From Diogma glabrata (Eukaryota; Arthropoda; Insecta; Diptera; Cylindrotomidae), in contig OY856186.1 of NCBI GenBank assembly GCA_963693315.1, positions 375,271,328 through 375,335,327 of the forward strand: a DNA stretch of 64,000 nt, given 5' to 3'. Position numbers and translations under genes: made by a program. Shown in pieces: positions 23,493 to 35,770 of this stretch; the first letter of the stretch is position 1, and every line of letters begins with the position of its first letter. Below the pieces are notes generated by a model. That model did no database searches. It was not told where the DNA came from and saw only the letters and a list, made by a program, of their open reading frames with translations.

Positions 23493-23816
23493 ATGGACAC
23501 TAGTGAAATTCACACAAAATTAAACCAAAAAATATTTAAAATTCATATTTTTTACAAGACAGCTGCTTTTTTGTATCTTAAAAGTGAGAATTTGGATGTG
23601 CTTTCTTGTGATGAAAAAATTGAGGTGTATGGATATATAAAAATAGTATGTCTAGATCAAGATGCCGGTGATCAAACAGTCGTTAATATCAGTATTGATC
23701 CCCTGTATGCTACCTTGCACCAATCATCTTTTAATGTTCCTAATTTTTCGATTGACAAAGAAATTGAGCAATATAAATCTAAAGCTGTGGAAAATGGAGT
23801 GATGTATATAAACTAA
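23493..23816 (+). CDS. Small protein of unknown function, single exon
   Basis: A 107-residue ORF with a true ATG in a favourable insect context (A at -3, G at +4), uninterrupted to TAA. The composition is ordinary for a soluble protein and not the low-complexity bias seen in chance frames here. It starts MDTSEIHTKLNQ, has a charged middle (SENLDVLSCDEKIEVYGYIK), then CLDQDAGDQTVVNIS, and ends KAVENGVMYIN. No signal peptide, membrane segment or zinc-binding pattern is evident. I do not recognise the family. It could be a host gene, a captured gene inside the inverted-repeat interval, or a decayed longer gene whose one exon stayed open. No clear donor or acceptor forces extra exons. Confidence 0.55.
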   Translation: MDTSEIHTKLNQKIFKIHIFYKTAAFLYLKSENLDVLSCDEKIEVYGYIKIVCLDQDAGDQTVVNISIDPLYATLHQSSFNVPNFSIDKEIEQYKSKAVENGVMYIN

Positions 23817-24504
23817 TATTGTTCAAATCATGCATCGAAATTTCGAAATTTATATTTCTACTTTTTAAAAATCTGCTGCATTCCAGTTTCAAGTTCTTTG
23901 TCCGAAAGAACATAAATGGTCTTAGAACTCAGAAAAATTAATGAATAACAGTGATTAATTACAGTCATTAAGCCTTAACTAAATAACTGTTTTTACTATG
24001 AATTATAAATGTGCATTATTATTAATATGTGCTCAACATTAAAAATTGAGTTTAAATCATAAAACTTCAATTATACAACCATCTTATCCAAAACGATAAT
24101 CGTACCGAATTCACATAATATAAGACTAAATGCAACAAAATATCTAAAATAAAGAATAGAAGTCAATAGAAAGGATCCAAATTTAAACAAACTAAAATAG
24201 AATGCTAAGGAAATAGAATACAAACAAACTAAAACATTATTTCATTTTGCACAAACAAACTCAAAGTTGTTTGTTTCTGATCTCTGGCCTTAATACCTTC
24301 TAAACAGAAATAAGTTGAATAGAATCGGTAAACAGTTTTTAGTAAATCGTACAAAGTACAAACAAATTTACACTAATAATATATTTATATGCCTTTTTTC
24401 TCGAAAACAAAGGATAACGCTTGTCTGTAATGTTAGTATGTTTCGAGTAAATAATAAATCTTTAAAATATAAAAAACATCAAAGAAAACAAAGGAAATTT
24501 TTTT
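23817..24504. other. Downstream spacer inside the inverted-repeat interval
   Basis: AT-rich, no recognised gene. Contains AATAAA-type motifs (e.g. near 24151) that could end a transcript of the 107-residue ORF. Confidence 0.4.
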
Positions 24505-24780
24505 GAAATCACCATGCTTGAAGAATTAAAATTAAAAATAATCATCTAAAAATAAAAAGTTCCTTCCAAAAACAAAAAGTACCTTTTAAACAAAAAAAAT
24601 TTTGCTCAAATTGAATAATCCTTTCGAAAACAATTTAACTTTAATCTTTGACTGTCACTAAATTTATTAAGAAACTTCGAGCCACCCTGTGTCAAAACTA
24701 ATTAAAAAAAATGAAAAACAAAATAAAACACATTAATTTTTTTTATTATACTAACGATTACCGAATTTTGAAAAAAAAAA
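24505..24780 (-). repeat. Long inverted repeat, right arm
   Basis: Reverse complement of 20891-21176, starting GAAATCACCATGCTTGAAG and ending near CGATTACCGAATTTTG. Many substitutions and indels against the left arm, so the arms are not a recent duplication. Confidence 0.85.
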
Positions 24781-25213
24781 CGAAAATGTTCTAAGCAGCA
24801 CCCAAGAGAGAAATAGTTGTCAGTGAGGACATTTAGGTTAGGAGACGCTCAAAATGGTGGAAACAGCCTAAAAAGGCGGACAGAGTTTTAATCGGACGCG
24901 AACGGACGTAATCGTTCGCGGAGTTTTACTGGCGCGAACAAGATAATATGGAGCATAGTAAGGCGATCGTCAATCACTTGACAACATGTCCACCAAGGGT
25001 TGTTATGGTTGTTAGTGTATTTTTATATAGAGACTGTATAGGCGTTTGTTAAACAATGGATGTTCATTGTCTGTGTTATGCCGTTGTAAAAATTACAAAA
25101 GCTTTTCTTAGACTGCGAATCACTTTGTATTACTGTGGTCCATAACATTCTTGATTGTCTATCAAAAATACATATTAAACAAATAGTATATATTAAGTAT
25201 ATATTAAATAATA

Positions 25214-26474
25214 TATTAAGATAACGGACTAAAACTGACGGCTACAACCGGGACCTAGTCAGGCATTTGAAGCCAATTTGTTACGCCATTAAAAAATTTG
25301 TAGCCCCTGCCAATTTTGAGAAATTAAAGAAACCGCTATCTTAAATTTAAGCTAGCCGTTATCACAATATCTTACGTTCTATTCACCCAATAGAAGCCGA
25401 TTAGGCTTCAATTTGTTACGTCATCAAAAAATTTGTAGCCTCTGCCAATTTTAAGGAATTCAAGAAACCGAAATTTTAAATTTCGGCTAGTGATTTTCAC
25501 AATATCTCACGTTCTATTCATCCAATTTTAATTCTCAATACGTCAAAATTTGTAGTCAATTAGGCTTCAATTTGTTAGGTCATTAAAGAATTTTTAGCCC
25601 TCTCCAATTTTGAAAAATTCAAGAAACCGTTAACTTAAATTTAAGCAAGCGATTTTCACAATATCTTTCGTTTTATTCAACTAATTTTAATTTTTAATAC
25701 ATCACAATTTGTAGCCAATTAGGCTTCATTTTGTTGCGTCATCAAAAAATTTGTAGCACCCTCCGATTTTGAAAAATTCAAGAAGCAGTTATCTTAAATT
25801 TGCGGTTTTCAAAATATCTCACGATCTATTCATTCTATTTGAATTCTGAATAAATCAAAATTAGTAGCCAATGTGGAACCCATTTGTTACGTCATCAAAA
25901 AATTTGTATCCCCTGCCAATTTAAAAAAATTAAAACCGTTATCTTATATTTAAGCTAGCGGTTTTGCAAATATTTTACGATCTATTCATCCAATTTTAAT
26001 TCTTAATACATCAAAGTTTGTAGCCAATGTGGAACCAAAATGTTACGACATCAAAAAATTTGTAGTCGCTGCCAATTTCGAAAAATTCAAAAAACTGTTA
26101 TCTTATATTTAAGCTAGCGGTTTTCCAAATATCTCAAGTTCTTCTTTCTTACTTTATTTCTAAATACATCAAAATTTGGAGCGGAACCGGAAAAGTGAAC
26201 CAATTTGTTACGTTATCAAAAAAATTTGTAGCGTTACGTTATCAAAAATTGGTTCCACATTGGCTACAAATTTTGATGTATTAAAAATTAAAATTAGGTG
26301 AATGGAATGTGAGATAATGTGAAAACCGCTAGCTGAAACTTAAGATAGCGGTTTCTTGAATTTCTCAAAATTGGCAGGGGCTACAAATTTTTTAATGGCG
26401 TAACAAATTGGCTACAAATGCCTGACTAGGTCCTGGTTTAGGTGGTCCGCCACTTTAAGTCCACTATCTTAATA
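25214..26474. mobile_element. Foldback element made of ~155-bp tandem units
   Basis: The left end TATTAAGATAACGGACT and the right end AGTCCACTATCTTAATA are inverted. The terminal repeats run inward for ~200 bp (GGACCTAGTCAGGCATTTG on the left has its complement near 26415-26435). Between them a unit of about 135-165 bp repeats roughly seven times. Each unit carries TTGTTACGTCATC, AAAAATTTGTAGCC, CTGCCAATTTT and a GAAACCG...TTATCTTAAATTTAAGCTAGCGGTTT-like segment. Near 26230 the orientation flips. No open frame. Confidence 0.85.
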
Positions 26475-26659
26475 GAGCTTAAACAAATGCTTAGGTACGT
26501 TTATATTTGCATTTGTAGCTGCTCAAGGAGGCGTCGTCTTATTTGAATAACTTCTTCGTTATTATTTGATCAATTCGCTATATTTGATAGTCTAATAAAA
26601 TCCTTATAGATCCAATTAGATGTATAACATCTTGATTTTAATTAATTTTTAGGGAATCT

Positions 26660-26805
26660 TAGGGTTTTATTCATGACATTAGCTTGTGGGTGGTAACTAG
26701 ATGTGTGAATTTGATGTGCTCCAAAAAGTTTTGGCAAGTCATTGAACAAGCCTAGTGCAAATTGAGGTCCTCGGTCGCTTATTATTATTGTTGAATTGGG
26801 AATGG
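26660..26805 (-). pseudogene. gypsy-type integrase core fragment
   Basis: A minus-strand frame reads SDRGPQFALGLFNDLPKLFG and then HTSSYHPQAN. These are the second catalytic Asp region and the approach to the catalytic Glu in Ty3/gypsy integrases. Flanking sequence up to ~27470 may belong to the same element, but nothing else was recognised. It is unrelated at sequence level to the integrase at 18616-20008. Confidence 0.7.
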
Positions 26806-29525
26806 CTCATAATCTTGGACCGTATTACAATTTAAAACACAAATATTTTAGCTGCCGTTGTGTCCGTCTGTTAAAGGCTAACCTTCAGCCCAAAGGGTGA
26901 TTGTATAATGTATATAGAATTAACTGAATAAATCGCTTAAGAAAATCAACCAAATCTAAATGAAAGAATCTATTGGCAATTCGGAATATCGAATAACCTT
27001 TTAACACAGGGCCTTTTATTTTTATATTATTTATTAATTTTTGAAAAAATAGCACATCGTGATGAATGTGTGACACGCGTCCCTGGATGTAACATTTTAT
27101 ATATTTTTTTCAAAAAATTTACGTCGTAGCTCCGGCGAGATGTCGGATTTAGTATGCCGTACCCCTATCGATTCCTTATCGTTATCTTTTTGCAACAATT
27201 CAATATGCTAGTTTATAAGGAAATATCAATAAGAATTTCAAATATCGCCAATAAGACAGTCGTTTACTAACTTGAGGTGTTCTGATTGGTGTCTTATAAT
27301 GTCGATTGCATATTCAGAAATATATTCTAGATGCCTTGTTTGACTAGGATTTTAGTCTGATTTGGATGTTTAAATATATGTTTTTAGCACACGCTGTGGA
27401 ATTGTCTAACGAGACCGCAGATCCGGTTTGTCGACAATTGTGTAAGATCTGTTTTTCCTTGATAATGCAAGAAGAATTTCAAATATTTTTACGACTTAAA
27501 TTTACTATTTTTACATTAAATTAAATTACAATGCGATGCATTTAAAAAACAAAAGAATAGCTTTTGTTTGATTGCAAAAAAGACATTGATGCACTTATTT
27601 GAGTGCAATAAAGTTTTGTTGTACTAAAAGCAATGAAAAAAACTCGTAGTCGTTTTACACTATATCGCGTGCATCTATCAATTGTTTAACTCATCTTTAC
27701 AATATCACGTTCTGTATAAAACTGTTTTTTACTCGGCAAACTTTACTCTGCAGAACAGTAGGTCACACTATGAAATTCTTTTCTCAGGAATATTCGTAAC
27801 AAAATTCGCAGTAACTTCGCTCACAATTATTTTCTAAAAAATTTTCTAAGAACATCTTGATGGATTTTCTTTGAAAAAGGTGAGTATTAAAATATCCTAC
27901 TTATTGGCTGAGGTAACAAAATGTTGACCGTTTATCCTATAAAAATATAGGCAGCAGCAGGATCTTCATAATTTCTTTATGATTTCTATTTACTTGCTCG
28001 TAGATCGCAACAGTAATTTAGTCAAGGGAATAGGTAGTCCGAGAACATGTATAAACAAACGATAAAAATATACTAAATCTTCTTAAAGCTTATCTAATCA
28101 GAACCTTCCACGCTTAATAATCCATGGATTCTGAACTCTATCAGTACAATCGTGTGAAACATCAACGCAGTTCCTTCCGATTTAATCTGGGAATCGTTGG
28201 TGACTGTATTTATAATTACGAGATCAGTAATAGTACAAAGATGTTGTAAGGATCCTCTAAATTTTACAAAAATTAAAAATAGATTTTGTACTATAAATAA
28301 GGTTTGATAGTGTACGAGTTTCTCAGACATTTTTACAAATTCAAAATTTTATTGATCAATATCAAATTCATGCGGAGCTTTCAAAGAAAAATATTTGGCT
28401 TGTTTAAACAAACTCATGTCACTTTTTACTGGCATACTAGCTTTGAACGAAGAGAAGTTGCTTTCCGTTTCTGCTACCCAAAATATTCTGATAACCGTAA
28501 CCAGTTTTTTTTTCGTTCACTTTCCACTTCACTACAAGTGATTACATTTTTATTTCATTTTCAACTCCCATTATTAAAGTTTTATTTGTATAAATTTTGA
28601 AATCAATTCGAAAATTCTTATATGCATTCAACATATGTAAATGTTTTATTTACGTGTTTTCTTATTCTTATTGTCATATTGCCACAATTATTTATAAATA
28701 AATTTTAAACAATAAATCTATTTACATAGTTAATTTTAATTTAAAATTAATTACGTGCACATAACTATACCTCAGAAAATTTTAAAATCAAGAATTTAAA
28801 CTGTCAAAAATATCTAATCGGGTTTTAGGCACATTACTATTTAGTTCCAAATAAAAAAGTCAGATAAAATAGTCCTTATCAACACGATAGTGCTACAGAA
28901 CTCCCCCTTAAAGTATGCAGAAAGTTTAAACGTTTCGTAGTCTATCAGACGCAGTTGGATGATCATGAGCACTGTTTCCTTGATTTCAGATAATAAGTGG
29001 CTTTGACCATAACATTTTATCACAAAGCTTCTTTGTGAATTTTTTAAAATGAAGTGAAACGACCCCGAGAGAAAATCGTCATATTTGTGTAAAGACTATT
29101 TTTTGTGACTTAAAATTAAAAATATTTATTAAATCCAAATAATGAAACTAAATTATATACTTTAATGTAAAAGTTATACAAATTAGGCTGTGTAAAATGT
29201 AAGGAAGAAATTTGAATTATTGTATAAACCAAATCCTATCAATTTTGTATAATAGAATCATTTTTATTTTTATTTGAAAATAATATATTTAAAGCATTTT
29301 TCAATTTACATGTAAATATAGTTAAAAATATTTTTGATATTTTCAATGTTAAAATTTTATGTTATATTAAAATTAAAATGAGAGTTCGTTGATGAGTTAA
29401 AACAATAAATCAAGTTAAAATATTTTTCAAAAATAGATTTATAAAGTGTTTTTGGCAACTATTGACACAGCCTTAATTATTAGTAAAAATTATATTTATG
29501 TGTTATAGTAAACTATAAATTAAAA
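26806..29525. other. Long stretch without recognised genes
   Basis: AT-rich; open frames are short and unlike known proteins. No LTR, TIR or tandem structure was seen with confidence. Confidence 0.45.
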
Positions 29526-29603
29526 GTGTTAATAATGTTTTGTAAATGTTTGAAATCAGTATTTAGATATTATTATAGACATTGTGTTTGTCCTCTGTTG
29601 CAG

Positions 29604-29722
29604 CTATACAATCGTAAGGAACAGCAACGCGGTACCCTAGTATTGCGTCAGTTACACATTTATTGTAATGCAGTAATGCAGTGCAATACATGCAGTCCTA
29701 ATAACGAAAATCTAAAAATATG
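29604..29722 (+). CDS. Candidate orphan terminal exon
   Basis: A pyrimidine-rich acceptor (TTTGTCCTCTGTTGCAG) ends at 29603. The following 39 codons, beginning LYNRKEQQRGTLVLRQLH and ending in a TGA, have clearly higher complexity and GC than their surroundings. They include cysteines in CNAVMQCNTC. It could be the last exon of a gene whose other exons were not recognised, or a chance open frame. No homologue is recognised. Confidence 0.25.
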
Positions 29723-30230
29723 ATCAATCCATCCAACAGTAATTAAACTATCGGTCAAATAAGATGTCCATGATAGTGAGAAATTCATCAACCAAGACAC
29801 GATCAAAAATCACAGTGATATGGAATGTGTTAATTTTAAGGAAAAGCATTATTGTTTAACCTCTTTAGATATAAAGAGTGACCCTGAGTATATAGGGTAT
29901 GACTTGTTGTAATTTGTTTTTCAATTAATTCAATTTTTTTCTACGTCATTTGAGATAAATTTTTTTAATATTAAACAAGCACTTTTCACGAATCAAATCG
30001 AATTCACTGATGTAACATTTTATCACCCTATATTTTATCATTCATCTTTGATTCTTACAAATAATTTTTTTCTCCAATATTGACCAAACGTTCCATTTGG
30101 TACTTTTGCACCGATTTAAGTTATTTTAATATTGAATATACAAATGTTTTACGAAATATATAATAATACAAAATCAATTTAGAGTAATAGAAGTAGAATA
30201 TCTTCTTTAGAAGTTCGTGAGTTTTTAAAA

Positions 30231-30480
30231 TTATTTGTAACTTCATGTTGTCAATTTTATATTGAACAAACTGGTAGCACATTTAAAAATAGGATCATCG
30301 AACTTTATAAACTAACTAACTATTTGACAAATTTGTTAATCTTTCTAATACTAATTTTGATCAAATTGGATTTAATTTAATTGATTTACGAAGAATTTGA
30401 AATATATTAGGGATTTAAGACAACACCTAAATTGATTTAAAATAAAAATAAAGTTCAAAGTCCGTTCGACTGAATGAAGT
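30231..30480 (+). pseudogene. Penelope-like element fragment (GIY-YIG endonuclease)
   Basis: The frame near 30246-30315 reads CCQFYIEQTGSTFKNRIIE, matching the start of the GIY-YIG nuclease of Penelope-like retroelements, in which the usual form is YIGQTG. The second glycine position is altered here. Similarity fades downstream through several frameshifts. Compare the better copy at 62190. Confidence 0.6.
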
Positions 30481-30789
30481 TTTAGATTCTATTAAAGGAT
30501 GTCAGACAAGGCAGAATCATTTGATGCAATGTGAACATATATATTTCTATAAAGCCGTCTGAATTAAACTTTGCCTTCAACTTTGGAACTAGTTTACTAT
30601 CTATAAATACAATAATTGCATCTGTAATTACACTGAGTGAGTCTAAGGTTTAGGTTTGTAATTAATTTCTCAATTTTATTATCTGTCACATAAAATGGTA
30701 GGTTTGATACGCAAGTTACTGGCGTTTCACTGAATGTCCATTTACAGTTAGAATCGAACAGTACTGGTGCAGATATCAAACAACAGACA

Positions 30790-31470
30790 ATTGTTTGGTA
30801 ATATGTAAGTTACGCGCAACGAAGACATTTATTATTTTAAAGCTTTTGACAATAGCGATAAATATTACCATCATTTAGACAATGACAGATCCTCCATGTT
30901 AACATTTTTCATTATTTATAGTAACTAGTACTTCCATAGTGCCACTAGGATTATAAATAAAATCAATATTTTAAGAATTAAGTGAACAATGTTACATTAT
31001 TAACACTTAATTATTTTTAAAAACCTAATATTTACAAAAAAAAAACAAATCATAATTGTGTGTTAAAAATTATTACTGATGTTTTATGAAATGAAAAAAA
31101 AACGAATCTAAGGAATCTTGAGTATAGGTTACTAAAAACGATTTTAAATTGAAATACCCAAAAATTTGGCAAATCCACCTTAAAGGATTATGATAATTTA
31201 ATAAACAAATATTATAATTAATATTTACTATTTTTTATTACAAATACTACAAAATTACTCTAAGCAATAAAATAATTTTAAAAAATTTGTTTTGTTTTTT
31301 GTAACAGTCGTTTGTACTCTCATTTTTTACACGAGTGCCTCTTTTAATGGTCCATGCCTCCTTTTGTTTCTGTTTCTTTAACCAATATAGAACAAGAAAC
31401 CATGATTAATTTTCTAAGGAGAGAGTAAATGTAAATGTTACAATTTTTCATGGAATAATAGTATATTATG
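30790..31470. other. Non-coding stretch
   Basis: AT-rich with homopolymer runs; no gene or repeat recognised. Confidence 0.45.
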
Positions 31471-31477
31471 CAACGAT

Positions 31478-31560
31478 CATGTAATGATGGTTATTAATAC
31501 ACGAGCATTAACCAGGATACGTCGTATGGTATATGCGAGTGTATTAATAACCATTACATG
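31478..31560. repeat. Inverted repeat, ~28-bp arms
   Basis: CATGTAATGATGGTTATTAA on the left pairs with TTAATAACCATTACATG on the right. The spacer (about 30 bp) contains TACGTCGTA. Probably a small foldback element or the terminus of a larger one. Confidence 0.65.
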
Positions 31561-31576
31561 AAAGTGGCATACGCTA

Positions 31577-33837
31577 TTTTTTCTACACCCGATAAATAAC
31601 GAAGAACTATAAAAGAATTAATCATCGACTCCTCCACACATATCGCAAAACGCAGTACAAAATATTTTACCCCAAAAATCTAAGGAAGTGTACGAAAAAC
31701 TATATCAACAATTACAGTTTTGTAAAATTTTTTTATAGAAATACGAGTAATTACTGTTATTGTGTTCAACACAAATATAATTATAATATTTAATCAATAG
31801 AAGCGGCGCTAGAGGCGCGGTCGGTTTGAAAGCAGCGAACTGCAGTGTCGCGTTCTTTTTCTCGACAATGTTGACAATTGTTAACAATTGTTAGCTTTCG
31901 TCGTTATTTAATTCAATAATTTTAACATTGTGTAACAAAATGACGTTATGATGTCGTTCCTAAATTCAATGTTAAACTGTCAAAAGTTAACATTTTGTAA
32001 CAATTTTCAACTCACCTCCTAGACATGAATTATAGAATGTTGTTATGTCAAATGGTATGTTGTGTTCTATTTATCTGTCAAAATGTTTGTAATTAAGAGA
32101 TTCGTAAATACAATTTCTTGTTTTTGTGTTTCGCAATTGAGTTTTATTATATATAAATTAAATAATTTTAATATATTTAATTTATGTGCTCAAATAGAAC
32201 AAATTTATTTTTGACAGGTCAAAAGTCTAATATTTTGTCGTTCTTAAATTATAAATCAACATTGTCGACAAAAAATAACATGACGTTTCAACACAATTTT
32301 ATGACATTTTAACAATGTTTGAAAATGTTAAGAAAAAGAACGCGACACAGATGTGGGAATATTTTGTGTGATATTTTGTGTGATATTTGCAAATAAATTT
32401 AAATTGTAATGTGATAATGGTGAGTATGCCATTTTTTTCTGAACTTCATAAAACAGGGTAATTTTCTGCTTGTATTTCATTAAATATTGTTCAATAAAAA
32501 ACTTGGACAATCGCAATAATATTTATGCAAGTTGCAGCAATGTAGATTTGAGGTTAATGTAAAATTTGGAGTTATGTTTTTGTTGTGAATTTATATATTA
32601 TATAATAATTTACTCATAGTTACGACGTTTATACAACCTGTACATTAATTACTTTTACGTTTTATAAAATATGTAACTTTAAATCAATCAACCACCAAAA
32701 CAACAACATAACCTCACTTACCTTTATTTGCTAATTGACTTAAAAATAACTTTCTGCTGTCGAATTTATTTATTTCAATATATAATCACTGACTTTAAAT
32801 AATTTTACAAAAAAAAATTTGGTACAATTTTCAATTAATTTACCATTGAATTTTGAACTCACGAGCCTATAAACATACTATTGGGTATGTGGCGAACATT
32901 ATAATTAAAAATTTTAAAAAATTAGCAGGCGATGATTTCCTTAATATTTATGAAAAAAACAAAAAATATATTTTTATTATTCGGTTTTTGTTTTCTTTCC
33001 AAACAGTTTTTGATAAAATTCTTGATTTTCGTAATGTAAAAAAATGTTTGTGTAATAAATTTGTTTTAAATCTTATTTTTCACTATTCCAAATTTTAAAT
33101 ATTATAATAAATGTTTTACTGTTAACATGTTAAGTAAAAATGTAATAAAATAAATTTATGGAAATCAAATCAAGACACGTCATTAATTAATTATAATGAG
33201 AAAACAAAACCATTGATGATGTCAAATATTCACGTTCTCCAATATCTTTAACTTCAACCATTTCATCAGATTCTTTTACACAATTCTCATTACATAGATT
33301 CTGCCATTATTTAAGATACTTTAGAAAAAGATAATAAATTAAGTGATTCGATAACTGTTGAAGATAATATTGAAAAATGCCGGACAATGCAACATTTAGT
33401 GAATCAGGATATCAAATAGTGCTAAACAACAAATTCTCCTTATATTGGATACAACATCTCCAACAACATTTCGATCATCATTTTCATCTCCTGGAAAATT
33501 CAACGCCACTAGCAGCCAATCTCAATATATTAAAATCTATCCTCCACTCAACGCAGTATCATCTAAAGGTACACATAATTTTCTGCGGTTCGCTGCTGAC
33601 AAATGAGCTTCACAAATAGGCCACCACGCGGAGACTCTCTCGTTGCTCGTTGCCAATAGTAAAAAACCCGTACGAAAATTTTAACAAACGTCAAACGCAT
33701 AGCATGTTTGATTGAAAAACTATGGGTTTCTTTTGATTGAAATTCTGTATCGTAATGAAAATATATATCGAAATGGATATCATTATAACGGATTTTGGCC
33801 ATATAAATTTATTTTTATAGTACGGGTGTAGAAAAAA
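31577..33837. mobile_element. Possible 2.3-kb TIR element
   Basis: TTTTTTCTACACCCG (31577-31591) and CGGGTGTAGAAAAAA (33823-33837) are exact 15-bp inverted repeats. The interior has no intact transposase. A Ser/Thr/Pro-rich frame around 33440-33560 looks protein-like but is not recognised. The T-run could make the match less significant, and no target duplication was identified. Confidence 0.4.
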
Positions 33838-34330
33838 TATTTTATAGGAATCCATTTTTAACATTTCACTATTACATTTAACAAATACCTAATTTTTTAT
33901 ATATCTTCAATAATATCGTGTTTATAAATATATATTTCTTTTTTAAATATATTGTAACGATTCTACGAAATGCAAAACAAAATTGTATTCAATTTTCTCT
34001 ACACACTATTTCAATAAAAAAACTAAAATCAACATGTGATACTGTTTCCAAGAAAAAGGGTCAAAAAAAGAAAAACATTTAATAAAATACATGCAAAATA
34101 ATGATTATACTCAGAATTTATCGATTTTTCTTTGTAAAGAAGTTTTGTCTGGTATGTATATAGAAAAGAAGAATAGAAATTAATTGATTAATTATAGAAA
34201 TTAAGTAGGATTGTATTTAAGGATTTTCTTTTGCATAACGAGGTTTGGAGGATCAGGTTTGCGCATTACGTTAAAAGAAAATTGAGAGTAAGTTCAACTT
34301 TAATTAAAGGTGAAAAATGTGATAATATAT

Positions 34331-34858
34331 TTTTTCGGCTAACGGCTGTAAAGTTTAACTTTACTGCCGCTGGGGAGTAGCTAAAGTCTTACTTTTTAGC
34401 CAGCGGCTGCAAAAGTGACGTCATTTTTACTTTTTCTGCCGGCGGCTGTAAAGTAACTTCCATATTTTTACGGCGGCTGTAAAGTAATTTTCATATTTTT
34501 ACGGCGGCTGTAAAGTAATTTTCATATTTTTACGGCGGCAGTAAAGTAAAATAAAATGATATTATTAATTTGTTCAAAACAGAATGCATTTCAGTTCATT
34601 TTAATGAATAAAAATAAAAAAAAATTAATTTCAGAAAATTTATTACCTAAAACATATTTTTAAAAAATTTGATGCATTAATTTCATATTTTTAAACAAAT
34701 TTAAACGTTTGCCGAAAAAATAGTGTATTGAATTCGGAGCTAAAGTGACTTTTTGTGTTTCGTCTATAATTGTCGGCCTCCCTACGGTCGGCCGCCAAAC
34801 TATAGACTCAACACAAAAAGTACGACTTTAGCTCCTAATTCAATAATATACTATTTAT
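34331..34858. mobile_element. Composite TIR repeat, copy B
   Basis: Second copy of the 4872-5398 arrangement. TTTTTTCGGC near 34332 pairs with GCCGAAAAAA ending near 34721, followed by a hairpin module (GAGCTAAAGTGACTTTTTGT / TTTTTGTGTTGAG-like arms) ending AATAATATACTATT. It carries an internal 30-31 bp tandem repeat (about 34440-34550, three to four copies of a CGGCGGCTGTAAAGTAA unit) that the other copy lacks. Confidence 0.7.
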
Positions 34859-34862
34859 TCCT

Positions 34863-35770
34863 TAGCGTATGAAAAGTTTATTTTCAAGCAGGCTTATTCC
34901 CCTGTGAAAATAGGTTTTTTCCATTAGTGTAAAATCATTTTCGCTAAATAACAAATTTTAGTTGCTATTGTATTTCATGTAATTTTTTATAGATTTTAAA
35001 ATAAAGCAACTAAGAATAAAAAAGAAAATGAATTTTGAATGTTATGTTGTCATTTTTAATTGAATAATTTACAATAAATATCGTTTATATTTATACTATC
35101 GTAGAAAAAATTGCATTTTCTACGCGAGATAAAAACTTGTTTCGTTCGTAAACGTCTCCTACTCTTAAAAAATAAATTTAAAAGGCCCATGCAGTATAAT
35201 TAGTTCTTAAAAATTGAGTAGTACAAAATTCACAATTAAAACAACCAAAATGGCTGAGAGAACGCATTTTATGATAAAATGTCAAAAATATAACACTATA
35301 AAATATTTTCCACAAAAAATGTTCTATAAATTGTAGAATTTACCGTACTCTCCACTTAGAAAATTAAACACGGTTTTTCGTTCTATATCTACTAGAAGAG
35401 CAGATAAAAATTCTAATGATGGTGTTTTAAGGTGCTAGATTAGAACTTTATCGAGCGGTTGTAAAGGAATTACTTCATAACGACTTTTGCACTCGTAAAG
35501 TTAACAAGTATTATTTAGTCGCACGAAAAATATATAATGGCAAAATTACTTAAACTGTTCCAACACTGTAACGACGTAAATTACATCAAAAGGATATCTT
35601 TATTTCATTATGCACTGGTGCGTAATACATTTACTACATTACTGCTATCTAGGTGATTTTATCATACTAAATAAACAATAAGGAAACGTCCTACGTTAAA
35701 TTACTAAAAACAGTAACGTATATGCACAATTTCTAATTAAAAGTATTATATTAGTATAAAATTAAACATA
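34863..35770 (+). repeat. LTR-like direct repeat, left copy
   Basis: Collinear with 38614-39720. Shared blocks include TTTTCAAGCAGGCTTA, AAAGGCCCATGCAGTATAAT, AGAATTTACCGT, CTACTAGAAGAGCAGATAA and TCCAACACTGTAACGACGTA. It ends ATTAGTATAAAATTA. Several indels separate the copies. Confidence 0.8.

Noticed and set aside
33377..33619. 80-codon frame starting MPDNATFSES
   Set aside because: Another frame over the same stretch looks equally protein-like (Ser/Thr/Pro-rich), so a decayed gene or transposon is more likely; nothing was recognised.
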